Shown here: one piece after another, positions 8,838 through 16,818 of the stretch
Position numbering within the stretch: position 1 is the first letter of the stretch
Layout of the letters: each line of letters opens with the position of its first letter
Source: Nonomuraea sp. NBC_00507
GTDB taxonomy: Bacteria; Actinomycetota; Actinomycetes; Streptosporangiales; Streptosporangiaceae
Assembly (NCBI RefSeq): GCF_036013525.1
Contig: NZ_CP107853.1
Span: forward strand, 8,990,001-9,054,000
Length of the DNA stretch: 64,000 nucleotides
Reading direction: 5' to 3'
Made by a program: the position numbers and the translations under genes
Notes under the pieces: model-generated
Seen by the model: only the letters and a program-made list of their open reading frames with translations
The model's database searches: none
What the model was told of the DNA's origin: nothing

Positions 8838-9274
8838 AGCTGGGCGGCCAGATCGGCGACGCGGCGGAAGTGTGACGGCCAGCCGCTGCCCATGATCCGG
8901 CGCGACATCTGCTGCAGCTCGTCGACGGGGTCGAAGCCCTCGTGGTCGAGGAACAGCCGGGTGCCCTTGCCCTCGGGCTCCAGCCGCCACGTGACCGTCC
9001 AGTCGGCCTGCTTGCCGTCGCTCCAGCTGATCTTCAGCAGCTTCTCCGGCTCCAGCTCCAGCACCTCGCAGTGGACGATCCCGTCGAAGCCCACCTGCTT
9101 CTTGGGCTGGGTCCGGAACGTGAACCGGTGGCCCACCTCCGGCTTGAAGTCGTTCGGCATGAGCCACTGGGCGACCAGCTCCGGCTCGGTGAGCGCCCGC
9201 CACACCTTCGCCGGCGGGTGCGCGATGAACTGGTCGAGCCTGATCGCTCGGAGGTCTTCAGCCGCCTTGTTCAT
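8834..9274 (-). CDS. SRPBCC (AHSA1-like) domain protein
   Basis: The 146-residue protein is one START/AHSA1-type ligand-binding domain: RLDQFIAHPPAKVWRALTEPELVAQWL at the start and WPSHFRRVADL at the end are family landmarks. These proteins form a deep hydrophobic pocket; the ligand here is unknown. The gene overlaps the upstream ArsR regulator by 17 bases and is the third gene of a VOC-ArsR-SRPBCC operon. ArsR plus AHSA1-type gene pairs are common in actinomycetes and suggest a small-molecule-responsive unit. Confidence 0.88.
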   Translation of the reverse strand: MNKAAEDLRAIRLDQFIAHPPAKVWRALTEPELVAQWLMPNDFKPEVGHRFTFRTQPKKQVGFDGIVHCEVLELEPEKLLKISWSDGKQADWTVTWRLEPEGKGTRLFLDHEGFDPVDELQQMSRRIMGSGWPSHFRRVADLAAQL

Positions 9275-9590
9275 TTTCTTCCATTTCGTCGAGGAGCTTC
9301 GTGAGGTTCGCGAGTTTCTCCCGCCAGAACCGTTCGTACGGGGAGAGCCAGTCGCGGATCTCCATCAGCGGCGCCGGCTCCAGCCGGTAGTGCCGCTCCC
9401 TGCCCTTGCGGGTCTCGGACACGAGCCCGGCGTCCTTGAGCACCTTCAGGTGCTCCGACACGCTGGGCCGGCTCATGTCGAACCGCTCGGCCAACCGGCC
9501 GGCGGGCTGGCCGCCCTCTTCCAGCAGCAGGCGCAGCAGCTGGCGCCGGGCCGGGCTGGCCAGCGCGGTGAACACGTGGTCGGCGGTCAT
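9258..9590 (-). CDS. ArsR-family winged-helix repressor
   Basis: The 110-residue protein starts at ATG 9590, which overlaps the stop of the VOC gene as ATGA. It shows the ArsR fold: FTALASPARRQLLRLLLEEG, the recognition helix MSRPSVSEHLKVLKDAG and the wing VSETRKGRERHYRLEP. No metal-binding Cys cluster is present, so it probably senses an organic ligand or works without one. The C-terminal WLSPYERFWREKLANL segment is typical of ArsR proteins linked to SRPBCC genes. The inverted repeat at 9954-9971, directly before the operon, is the likely autoregulatory operator. Confidence 0.92.
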   Translation of the reverse strand: MTADHVFTALASPARRQLLRLLLEEGGQPAGRLAERFDMSRPSVSEHLKVLKDAGLVSETRKGRERHYRLEPAPLMEIRDWLSPYERFWREKLANLTKLLDEMEENEQGG

Positions 9591-9949
9591 AGCTCGCTGA
9601 CGACGAATCCGTTGCCGAAGGGGTCGTGGAAGAGCAGCTGCCGTCCCCACGGCTGGTCGGACGGCCCTTCGCAGGCGACGCCGTTGTCACGCAGCCGCGC
9701 GGCCAGGACGTCGAGGTCCGGCGCGCCGACCACCAGGCCGCCGATCGGCGCCATGTCAGGGAACCAGGAGGCCAGCAGGAGCGCGGTCTCGGCGCCCTTG
9801 GGGGCGACGGTGAGCCAGCGGCCCATCGGGAACGGGTTGTCGGTGCGCACCTCGAACTCGAGCACGCCGGTGTAGAACGCCAGCGCCCGCTCCTGGTCGG
9901 CCACGGGCACGGTGATGGTGAGGATGGATGAGATCGGCATGTCAGCCAC
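9587..9949 (-). CDS. VOC-family (glyoxalase/bleomycin-resistance-like) protein
   Basis: The 120-residue protein is a single vicinal-oxygen-chelate domain: ILTITVPVADQERALAFYTG opens it and LLFHDPFGNGFVVSEL closes it with the usual DPxGN turn. Metal ligand positions are only partly recognisable, so catalysis is uncertain. It is the first gene of the VOC-ArsR-SRPBCC operon, with ATGA overlap to the next gene. ATG 9949 or ATG 9940 could be the start. Confidence 0.88.
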   Translation of the reverse strand: MADMPISSILTITVPVADQERALAFYTGVLEFEVRTDNPFPMGRWLTVAPKGAETALLLASWFPDMAPIGGLVVGAPDLDVLAARLRDNGVACEGPSDQPWGRQLLFHDPFGNGFVVSEL

Positions 9950-9953
9950 TATA

Positions 9954-9971
9954 CGTAGGTTTTTTCCTACG
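9954..9971. promoter_or_regulatory. Inverted repeat, probable operator of the VOC-ArsR-SRPBCC operon
   Basis: CGTAGG and CCTACG flank six Ts in a perfect palindrome ending four bases before the VOC start on the other strand's promoter side. GTATAG next to it could be a -10 on the minus strand. Position and symmetry suit ArsR autorepression; binding is inferred. Confidence 0.55.
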
Positions 9972-10047
9972 CGACAACCCGGGCCGGCGGAATATCGGGG
10001 ATTTCCCCGAGTGAACCCCTGAGGGTGCCCCTCGTAAACTGAGAATC

Positions 10048-10716
10048 ATGCTCATCGACGACTACGTGGCCGAGCTCGATCACGCGCTCGCCGGACCCCA
10101 CGGCCCCAAACGGGACCTGGTCGTCGAGGCACGCGACAGCCTGACCGACGCCGCCGACGCCCTCGAGGCCGGCGGGCTCGACCGGGCGGAGGCCGAGCGC
10201 ATCGCGGTGGCGGAGTTCGGGCCCATCGGCGAGATCGCCCCCGGCTACCAGGCCGAGCTGACCTCCACGTCGGGGCGGCGGCTGGGGCTCCTGCTGTTCA
10301 TCAGTGTGCCGATCACCGCGCTGATGTGGTCGGTGTTGTGGCGCCTGTATCCCGCTGACGACGATGTCTGGAGGACCGCGCCCGCGTGGTTCTCGCCGGT
10401 CTCCCGACTGCTCGACATCTTCCAGCTCGCGGTCGGCGTCTACGGCGGGCTCGTGCTGTTCGCTTTGGGCCGGGGCGCCAAGTGGATCCGCCGGCCCCGC
10501 CTGCTCACCAGGTCGCTGGCGGTGGTGGTGTGGATCTCGCTGCCGGTCAGCATCGGGCTCGCCCAGCTTCTCACGCACGGCACGGAAGGCGCCGACAACC
10601 TGAGTTCCCTGCCCTCCGTGCTGGCCAACCTCGTGACCACGGCGCTGTGGGGGCTGCAGGTCTACGGTGCCGTCTGGTGCATGCGCATCACCCGGGCAGC
10701 CCGCCGGTCAGCCTGA
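10048..10716 (+). CDS. Membrane protein with permease-prefix (HAAS-like) domain
   Basis: The 222-residue protein starts with a soluble helical domain (IDDYVAELDHALAGP, AEAERIAVAEFGPIGEIAPGYQ) of the permease prefix/HAAS type, followed by four hydrophobic segments. HAAS domains are usually encoded next to PadR regulators and are thought to bind them; here the PadR gene is convergent and overlaps by nine bases, an orientation that differs from the usual operon. A TAAACT -10-like hexamer ends seven bases before the ATG, so the transcript may be leaderless. The precise role is unknown. Confidence 0.75.
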   Translation: MLIDDYVAELDHALAGPHGPKRDLVVEARDSLTDAADALEAGGLDRAEAERIAVAEFGPIGEIAPGYQAELTSTSGRRLGLLLFISVPITALMWSVLWRLYPADDDVWRTAPAWFSPVSRLLDIFQLAVGVYGGLVLFALGRGAKWIRRPRLLTRSLAVVVWISLPVSIGLAQLLTHGTEGADNLSSLPSVLANLVTTALWGLQVYGAVWCMRITRAARRSA

Positions 10717-11043
10717 CGCCCTGGCCTCCGCGCCCAGCACGCTGCCGATCACGGTGGTGAACTCCCGCCAGGCCGACCGCTCCCCCTCGAGCTGCCTCCT
10801 GCCCGCGTCCGTCAGCCGGTAGGTGCGGCGCTTGCGCCCGCCGACGGTCGCCCACTCGCTGGACAGATAGCCGATGCGCTCCAGCCTGCGCAGCGCCGGG
10901 TAGACGGTGCCGGTCGGCACGCTCAGCGCGCCCCCGCTGCGTTCCTGCAACGCCTCGATGATGGCGTAGCCGTGCAGCGGCTCCCGCTCCAGCACTGAGA
11001 GCAGCAACGCGTCCATGTGCCCGCGCAGCGCGTCCGGATTCAT
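10708..11043 (-). CDS. PadR-family transcriptional regulator
   Basis: The 111-residue protein has the PadR winged-helix pattern: LLLSVLEREPLHGYAIIEAL, VPTGTVYPALRRLERIGYL (recognition helix) and KRRTYRLTDAGRRQLEGE. It is small, with the short C-terminal dimerisation helix of subfamily s2. It lies divergent from cydA; the intervening 86 bases hold repeated ATGTAG half sites, so it may control both itself and cytochrome bd oxidase. The signal it senses is unknown. Confidence 0.92.
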   Translation of the reverse strand: MNPDALRGHMDALLLSVLEREPLHGYAIIEALQERSGGALSVPTGTVYPALRRLERIGYLSSEWATVGGRKRRTYRLTDAGRRQLEGERSAWREFTTVIGSVLGAEARASG

Positions 11044-11070
11044 GTGTCAGATCTTAGGCAATCGGTCAGC

Positions 11071-11106
11071 ATGTAGCCAGTCTACATGTAGGCTGTCTAT
11101 ATGTAG
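11071..11106. promoter_or_regulatory. Array of PadR-type half sites between padR and cydA
   Basis: ATGTAG occurs at 11071, 11086 and 11101, exactly 15 bases apart. The first two are completed as ATGTAG-N5-CTACAT and ATGTAG-N5-CTATAT. This matches the ATGT/ACAT dyads recognised by PadR regulators and fits a site where several dimers bind side by side. Confidence 0.6.
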
Positions 11107-11129
11107 GTAGACACAACAACGGAGTCGTG

Positions 11130-12299
11130 ATGGATGTACTCGACCTGGCCCGTACACAGTTCGCGGTGACCAGCGGGCTGCACTTCCTGTTCGTCGTGCT
11201 CACGCTGGGACTGGCGCCGCTGGTGGCGATCATGCACACCCGCTGGGCGGTCTCGGGCAGGCCGCTGAACGAGGCGATGACCCGGTTCTGGGGACAGATC
11301 TACGTCATCAACTACGCGCTGGGCATCGTGACCGGACTGGTGATGGAGTTCCAGTTCGGGTTGTCGTGGAGCGGGCTGTCCCACTACGCGGGCGACGTGT
11401 TCGGCGCGCCACTGGCCATGGAGACCCTGGTGGCCTTCTTCCTGGAGTCCACGTTCCTGGGGCTGTGGATCTTCGGCTGGGGGCGGCTGCCGAAGTGGCT
11501 GCACCTGGCGTGCATCTGGCTGGTGACGCTGACGGCGTACGCGAGCGCGTTCTTCATCATGGTCGCCAACTCCTACCTGCAGAACCCGGTCGGCTCCGTC
11601 GTGCGTGACGGGCGGATGGAGCTGGTCGACTTCGGCGCGCTGCTCACCAACCCGTCACTGGTGTTCGCGTTTCCGCACGTGGTGGGGGCCGGGCTGTTCA
11701 CCGGGGCCATGGTGCTGGTGGGGGCGAGCGCCTATCAGCTGCGCCGACGCAGCGAGCACGTGGACTTCTTCACCAAGTCGATGCGCACCGGCGTGGTCGT
11801 GGCCGCGATCGGGATCTTCATCACGATGGGGTTCGGCTACGCGCAGTTCGCCGTCATCCCGGTGGAGGGCAAGTTCGACGGCAACGTGGGAGCGGCGATC
11901 GGGCTCGCCGTCATGATGGAGATCGGGCAACTGCTGGGGCTGATCGTGCTGCTGGCGATGCTGCCGATGATCCGCGTTCTGCCGCGATGGCGGTGGACGC
12001 ACCTGCTGCTGATGGCGATGACGCCGCTGCCGTTCGTGCTGTCGATCGCGGGCTGGGTGGCCAGGGAGGTCGGCCGGCAACCGTGGATGATCTGGGAGAA
12101 GCTCACCGTGGCCGACGCCATGTCGCCGGGGCTGACCTCGGGCATGGTCACGGCCTCACTGATCGGGTTCGTCGCCGTGCTGGGGTTGCTGGCGGTCGTC
12201 GACTACGTGCTCATCGCGCGGGTCGTCAAGCGAGGGCCGCGCGACCCGGACCTGGGCGCCACCGCCCGCGAATCCCGTACGCCGGCTATGAGCTTCTAG
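11130..12299 (+). CDS. cydA: Cytochrome bd ubiquinol/menaquinol oxidase subunit I
   Basis: The 389-residue integral membrane protein carries the haem and quinol sites of bd oxidase, which reduces O2 to water with quinol as donor. His18 (SGLHFLFV) corresponds to a haem ligand, and GWVAREVGRQPW is the conserved GRQPW block. It has about nine hydrophobic segments. The length indicates a short Q-loop form, normal for actinomycetes. ATG 11130 is preferred over GTG 11127 because GGAG at 11121-11124 gives five-base spacing. It is first in cydABDC; the PadR half-site array sits directly upstream. Confidence 0.95.
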   Translation: MDVLDLARTQFAVTSGLHFLFVVLTLGLAPLVAIMHTRWAVSGRPLNEAMTRFWGQIYVINYALGIVTGLVMEFQFGLSWSGLSHYAGDVFGAPLAMETLVAFFLESTFLGLWIFGWGRLPKWLHLACIWLVTLTAYASAFFIMVANSYLQNPVGSVVRDGRMELVDFGALLTNPSLVFAFPHVVGAGLFTGAMVLVGASAYQLRRRSEHVDFFTKSMRTGVVVAAIGIFITMGFGYAQFAVIPVEGKFDGNVGAAIGLAVMMEIGQLLGLIVLLAMLPMIRVLPRWRWTHLLLMAMTPLPFVLSIAGWVAREVGRQPWMIWEKLTVADAMSPGLTSGMVTASLIGFVAVLGLLAVVDYVLIARVVKRGPRDPDLGATARESRTPAMSF

Positions 12300-12309
12300 G
12301 GGTGCTGAG

Positions 12310-13149
12310 ATGGAAGTGATCTGGTTCGTTCTCTTCGCGGTGCTGCTGGTGGGTTATTTCGCCCTTGAGGGGTTCGACCTGGGGGTGGGGCTGCTGCTTC
12401 CCGTCCTGGGGCGGACGCGGGAGGGTCGCGACCGCATGGTGGCCGCGGTGGCGCCGTACGTGCTGGCGAACGAGGTGTGGCTGGTGGCGGTCGCCGGGAC
12501 GCTCTTCGGGGTCTATCCGCGCCTCGAAGGCGAGGTGTTGTTCGGTTTGTACCCGGTGGTGGTGGCGATGCTGCTGAGCTGGGTGCTGCGGGACGCCGGG
12601 CTGTGGTTCCGGCGCAGGATCGACGGCCGGCGGTGGCGCGGGTTCTGGGACGCGATGATCGCGTTCGGGTCGCTGGGGCTGTCGTTCGGGTGGGGCATGG
12701 CGCTGTACGCCGCCGCCACCGGGTTCACCTCGTCGCCGGTGCATCCGGTCGGGCTGATGCTGGGCGTGGTGGTGACGCTGCTGTTCGCCCTGCATGGGTG
12801 GATGTTTCTGGCCTGGCGGGCGCCCGGCGACTTCCCGGAGCGGCGAGTAGGGCTCGGCAGCGGTAGCTTGCGTGACCAGGCCGGGCCCGTAGGGAGCGCG
12901 ACCAGGAGCACAGCGGGCCGGTCGGGGCGGGCGCTGATGCTGTCCGGGATCGTCGCCGCGCTGCCCGCGGCGGGGCTGCTGGCAGGGGCGATGCCGTACC
13001 TGCTGGAGCACAGCGCGCCGGCGGCGACCCTGAATGTGCTCAGTCTCATGGTCCTGCCGTGCGCGCCCATCATGGTGGGCGCGCAACTATGGGTGTGGAA
13101 CACTTTCCGTCCAGGAAAGGATGCCTTCCGTCTCCCGTCGTTCTTCTAG
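12310..13149 (+). CDS. cydB: Cytochrome bd oxidase subunit II, with a repeat-derived loop
   Basis: The 279-residue membrane protein starts with VLLVGYFALEGFDLGVGLLLP, the signature of CydB, followed by ANEVWLVAVAGTLFGVYP. It supports assembly of the haem-bearing subunit. At about residues 178-202 a loop reading GLGSGSLRDQAGPVGSATRS replaces the usual interhelical linker; its DNA (12845-12915) resembles the 76-bp repeat at 4951-5178 and keeps the frame open. The C-terminal half resumes with normal helices, ending QLWVWNTFRPGKDAFRLP. The protein is shorter than most CydB proteins (about 330-380 residues), so part of the native region may have been lost. Confidence 0.9.
   Translation: MEVIWFVLFAVLLVGYFALEGFDLGVGLLLPVLGRTREGRDRMVAAVAPYVLANEVWLVAVAGTLFGVYPRLEGEVLFGLYPVVVAMLLSWVLRDAGLWFRRRIDGRRWRGFWDAMIAFGSLGLSFGWGMALYAAATGFTSSPVHPVGLMLGVVVTLLFALHGWMFLAWRAPGDFPERRVGLGSGSLRDQAGPVGSATRSTAGRSGRALMLSGIVAALPAAGLLAGAMPYLLEHSAPAATLNVLSLMVLPCAPIMVGAQLWVWNTFRPGKDAFRLPSFF
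12845..12915 (+). repeat. Dispersed repeat copy inside cydB
   Basis: The stretch contains AGCTTGCGTGACCAG, then GAGCGCGACCAG and GAGCACAGCG, matching in order the AGCTTGCGTGACCAG, GAGCGCGACCATCAG and CAGCAC elements of the tandem unit at 4951-5178. The match is imperfect overall, but the shared core of 15 bases and the conserved order are hard to explain by chance. Confidence 0.7.
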
Positions 13150-13156
13150 AGGACTC

Positions 13157-14992
13157 GTGCACAAGGATCTCCTGCGGCTCATGCGGGCCGAGCGGTCGGT
13201 ACGCCGCCACCTGGCCGTCACCATGGCCGCGGCCGTGCTGGCGGGGCTGCTCGTGCTCGTGCAGGCCGAGTTGCTCGCCGGGGTGTTGTCCGGACGGTTC
13301 GCCGCCGCCGCCCTGGCCGGGCTGGCGGCGGTGGTCTGCCTGCGGGCGGTGCTCGCGTGGACGCAAGGCGTCTTCGCCGGGCGCACCGCGACCGGGGTCA
13401 AGTCCGCACTGCGCCACCGGCTGCTGGGCCGGCTGCGCGACCTCGGTCCTGGACGACTCGCCGCGCACCGCTCGGGCGAGCTGGTCACGCTCACGGGGCG
13501 CGGGCTGGACGGGCTGGACGCCTACCTGACCGGTTACCTGCCGTCGATCGCGGTGGCCGGGGTGGTGCCGGTGGCCGTGCTCGTGCGGTTGTTCGCCGCC
13601 GACCTGGCTTCGGCGGTCATCGTGCTGATCACGCTGCCGTTGATTCCGATCTTCGGGGCGCTCGTCGGCATGACGACCAAGGCCGTGACCGAGCGCCAGT
13701 ACCGGGCGCTGTCCCGGCTGGGGGGTCACTTCCTGGACGTGGTGCGGGGGCTGCCCACGCTGCGGGCGTTCGGGCGGGCGCGCTACCAGGCCGGCGTCAT
13801 CCAGCAGGTGGCCGACGCGCACCGCAGCGCGACCATGAAGACGTTGCGGGTGGCGTTCCTGTCGTCGCTGGTGCTGGAGCTGTGCGCGTCGCTGTCGCTG
13901 GCGCTCGTGGCGGTGCCGATCGGGCTGCGGCTGCTCGGGGGGTCGCTGGATCTGACGACGGCGCTGCTGGTGTTGTTGCTGGCGCCGGAGGCGTACCTGC
14001 CGCTGCGGGCCATGGGGACGCGCTTCCACGCCTCCATGGAGGGGGTCGCGGCGGCCGACGCGGCCTTCGCCGTGCTCGATTCCGCCGGGGACCCGCCGGC
14101 CTCGGAGGGGCGGCAGGCCGCGCCTTCCAGCGGGGCCCCGGAGATCCGGCTGGAGAACGTGAGCGTCCGCTACCCGGGCAGGGACACCGCCGCGCTGGAG
14201 AACGTCACGCTGACCATCGGGCCGCGGGAGCGGGTCGCCCTCGTGGGCGAGAGCGGTGGCGGCAAGAGCACGCTGCTCCATCTCCTGCTCGGCTTCGTTC
14301 AGCCTGCCGAGGGGCGGGTTCTGGTGGACGGAGTCGAGCTGCGGGATCTGGACGTGGCGAGCTGGCGTTCGCGGCTGGCGTTCGTGGCGCAGCGGCCTCA
14401 TCTGTTCGCGACGTCGGTGGCCGACAACATCCGGCTCGGGGCTCCTTCGGCCTCTCCGGAGGACGTACGCCGGGCCGCCGGCGCCGCCCACGCCGACTTC
14501 GTGGCCGCGCTCCCCCAGGGGTTCGACACCGTGGTGGGTGAGCGGGGTGCCAACCTGTCCGCCGGGCAGCGGCAGCGCATCGCGCTGGCGCGGGCCTTCT
14601 GCCGTCCTGGAGCGTCGGTCCTGCTGCTCGACGAGCCCACCGCGCGGCTGGACGGGCGCAGCGAGGCCGCGGTGGTGGCGGGGACGGCAGAGCTGGCCCG
14701 CGACCGCACGGCCGTCATCGTCGCCCACCGGCCTGCCATGATCGATCTCGCGGACCGCGTCATCCGGCTCCACGAGGGCCGCGTCATCTCCGACACCACC
14801 CGCACTCCGAGCTCCCCCGCCCCCCGATCGGCGGACGGGCACGTGACGGCACCCGCAGACGGCGTGACGGCTACGGACGGGCATGGCGCGACACCCGCGG
14901 ACGGGCATGGCGCGACACCCGCGGACGGGCATGGCGCGACGTCCTCGGACGGGCACGTAGCGGCGGGGCGGCGTGAAGGGGACGAGGGATGA
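13157..14992 (+). CDS. cydD: CydD, ABC-type thiol exporter subunit for cytochrome bd assembly
   Basis: The 611-residue protein has an N-terminal membrane domain (about residues 20-300) and a C-terminal ATPase. The ATPase shows VALVGESGGGKSTLL (Walker A), LSAGQRQRIALARA (signature) and SVLLLDEPTARLD (Walker B). With CydC it forms the heterodimeric exporter of glutathione or cysteine-type thiols needed for bd oxidase maturation; which thiol is moved here is not known. The GTG at 13157 follows TAGAGGA and lies seven bases after cydB. The tail beyond about residue 550 is a hydrophilic Asp-Gly-His-rich extension made of 8-residue repeats (14876-14959), absent from typical CydD. It overlaps cydC by ATGA. 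Confidence 0.93.
   Translation: MHKDLLRLMRAERSVRRHLAVTMAAAVLAGLLVLVQAELLAGVLSGRFAAAALAGLAAVVCLRAVLAWTQGVFAGRTATGVKSALRHRLLGRLRDLGPGRLAAHRSGELVTLTGRGLDGLDAYLTGYLPSIAVAGVVPVAVLVRLFAADLASAVIVLITLPLIPIFGALVGMTTKAVTERQYRALSRLGGHFLDVVRGLPTLRAFGRARYQAGVIQQVADAHRSATMKTLRVAFLSSLVLELCASLSLALVAVPIGLRLLGGSLDLTTALLVLLLAPEAYLPLRAMGTRFHASMEGVAAADAAFAVLDSAGDPPASEGRQAAPSSGAPEIRLENVSVRYPGRDTAALENVTLTIGPRERVALVGESGGGKSTLLHLLLGFVQPAEGRVLVDGVELRDLDVASWRSRLAFVAQRPHLFATSVADNIRLGAPSASPEDVRRAAGAAHADFVAALPQGFDTVVGERGANLSAGQRQRIALARAFCRPGASVLLLDEPTARLDGRSEAAVVAGTAELARDRTAVIVAHRPAMIDLADRVIRLHEGRVISDTTRTPSSPAPRSADGHVTAPADGVTATDGHGATPADGHGATPADGHGATSSDGHVAAGRREGDEG
14876..14959 (+). repeat. 24-bp tandem repeat coding DGHGATPA at the CydD C-terminus
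   Basis: Units at 14876-14899 and 14900-14923 are identical, 14924-14947 ends SS in place of PA, and a partial fourth unit follows. A degenerate earlier unit (DGHVTAPA) lies just upstream. The array keeps the frame and lengthens the cytoplasmic tail with His and Asp residues. Confidence 0.9.
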
Positions 14993-16740
14993 CAGGGCGC
15001 ATGGGGAAGCGGCTGGTGTGGGCGGTGCTGGCCGGAGCGGCGGCGGACCTGGCCGGGCTGGGTCTCATCGCCGCCGCGGCCTGGCTGATCACGAGAGCCG
15101 CCGAGCAGCCGCCCCTGGCCGCGTTGAGCGTGGCGATCGTGGCGACCAGGGCGTTCGCCACGAGCAAGGGCGTCTTCCGTTACCTCGAACGCCTCACCGG
15201 CCACGACGTGGCACTCCGCGCCCAGGCCGGCACCCGTGAGGACCTCTACCGGGCCCTGATCCCGCCTCAGCAGCCCCGCCACGGCGGCGCGGATCTGCTC
15301 AGCCGCATGGTGGACGACACCGAGGCCGTGCAGGATCTGCTCGTCCGCTGCCTGCTCCCCGCGGCCGCCGCGGCCATCGCCGGGCTCGCGGCGGTCGTCA
15401 TCGGGCTGACGATCCTGCCGGCGGCGGCACTGGTGCTGGTGGCCGGGCTGGCGCTGGCCGGGATGCTGCTGCCCGCGGGCACGGCCGCCGCCGCCCGCCG
15501 CTGGTCGGCCAGGATCGCCCCGGCCAGGGCTGCCCTGGCGGGCCGCGTGGCCGACCTGGTGCACGGCTCGGCCGACCTGGCCGCGTACGGCGCCGACGAC
15601 GCGGCGCTGGCCAAGGCCGAGGCGGCCGACGAGACGCTCGCCGCGCTCGAGCGCCGCCAGGCCCGCGTCCACGCCGCCGCTCTGGCCGGGGGCACGCTGG
15701 TGCAGGGGTTGACGGTCGCGGCCGTCGTTCTGCTCGCCCAGGGGGCCGGCGTCGGCTCGGTCGGCACGGCCGTGCTCGCGCTGACGGCCCTGGTGTCGTT
15801 CGAGCCGGTGCTGCCGCTGGCGGCGGCGGGCGAACGGATGGCGGGCATCACGGCGGCGCTGCGCCGGCTGCGTGAGGTCCGCTCGGCCGCCCCGGCCGTC
15901 GCCGACCCCGCCGCACCCGCGCCCAAGCCCGAGTCCCCGCTCACGATCGAGGTCCACGACCTGGTGGTACGCCACCCCGCTCCGCCTGCCACGGGCGACG
16001 CCACACCGCCCCGCCACGGTGACCGCCTCGTCGAGGACGGGGCGGCGGCTCGCGACGGGCGGCCCGCTCTGGACGGGGTGTCGTTGCGGCTCACCCCCGG
16101 CAAGCGGGTGGCGATCGTCGGGCCGAGCGGAGCGGGCAAGAGCACGTTGCTGGCCGCGCTGATGCGGCTGGTCGAGCCGGAGTCCGGGAGCATCAGAGCC
16201 AACGGCGTGGACCTCGGGGACCTGGCGGGCGACGACGTGCGCGCCCTGATGACAGGCCTCACCCAGGACCCCTACATCTTCCGGGCCACCCTTCGCGACA
16301 ACCTGCGCCTGGCCGGCCCCGAGGCCGACGACGAGAGGCTGCGCCGCGCCGTGCGGGAGGCCAGGCTCGACGGCTGGGTCGAGCGGACCGGGTGGGACGC
16401 CGAGCTGGGCGAGGACGGCAGGACCGTCTCCGGCGGGCAGCTGCAGCGGCTGGCCCTGGCCAGGGCGCTGCTGTACGACCCGCCGGTGCTGCTGCTCGAC
16501 GAGCCCGCCGAGGCGCTCGACGAGGATGCCGCCGACCGGCTGATGAGCGACCTGCTCGACGTGACCGAGGACCGCACCACGGTGCTCGTGACGCACCGGC
16601 TCAAGGGCCTGGAGACGGTCGACGAGATCGTGGTGCTGGAGGAGGGCCGCGTGATCCAGCGCGGCCGCCACGACGAGCTCGTCGCCGTCCCCGGCTACTA
16701 CCGCGACCTGTGGGAGTCCGAGGTCCTCACCAGAAGGTGA
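14989..16740 (+). CDS. cydC: CydC, partner ABC subunit of the CydDC exporter
   Basis: The 583-residue protein has the CydC opening DLAGLGLIAAAAWLITRAAEQPP, a six-helix membrane domain, and an ATPase with VAIVGPSGAGKSTLL (Walker A), TVSGGQLQRLALARAL (signature), VLLLDEPAEALDED (Walker B) and LVTHRLKGL (switch His). It pairs with CydD to export reductant across the membrane during cytochrome bd biogenesis. The start overlaps the cydD stop as ATGA, so the two are translationally coupled. A linker insertion before the ATPase (about residues 335-360, PPATGDATPPRHGDRLVEDG) is longer than usual. Confidence 0.93.
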   Translation: MTGRMGKRLVWAVLAGAAADLAGLGLIAAAAWLITRAAEQPPLAALSVAIVATRAFATSKGVFRYLERLTGHDVALRAQAGTREDLYRALIPPQQPRHGGADLLSRMVDDTEAVQDLLVRCLLPAAAAAIAGLAAVVIGLTILPAAALVLVAGLALAGMLLPAGTAAAARRWSARIAPARAALAGRVADLVHGSADLAAYGADDAALAKAEAADETLAALERRQARVHAAALAGGTLVQGLTVAAVVLLAQGAGVGSVGTAVLALTALVSFEPVLPLAAAGERMAGITAALRRLREVRSAAPAVADPAAPAPKPESPLTIEVHDLVVRHPAPPATGDATPPRHGDRLVEDGAAARDGRPALDGVSLRLTPGKRVAIVGPSGAGKSTLLAALMRLVEPESGSIRANGVDLGDLAGDDVRALMTGLTQDPYIFRATLRDNLRLAGPEADDERLRRAVREARLDGWVERTGWDAELGEDGRTVSGGQLQRLALARALLYDPPVLLLDEPAEALDEDAADRLMSDLLDVTEDRTTVLVTHRLKGLETVDEIVVLEEGRVIQRGRHDELVAVPGYYRDLWESEVLTRR

Positions 16741-16757
16741 CGCCCCTGGCGCCGCTC

Positions 16758-16796
16758 TTGAGTTTGTGCTGCCATCTGGTTTACGCTACAAACCAG
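16758..16796 (+). promoter_or_regulatory. Promoter with overlapping palindrome before the membrane/winged-helix/ABC operon
   Basis: TTGAGT (16758-16763) and TACGCT (16782-16787) are spaced by 18 bases as -35 and -10. CTGGTTT-N7-AAACCAG (16776-16796) is a perfect palindrome with seven-base arms lying across the -10. It is well placed as the operator of the winged-helix protein encoded second in the operon. Confidence 0.6.
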
Positions 16797-16818
16797 TTTG
16801 AGCATAAGAGGAGTTGCG

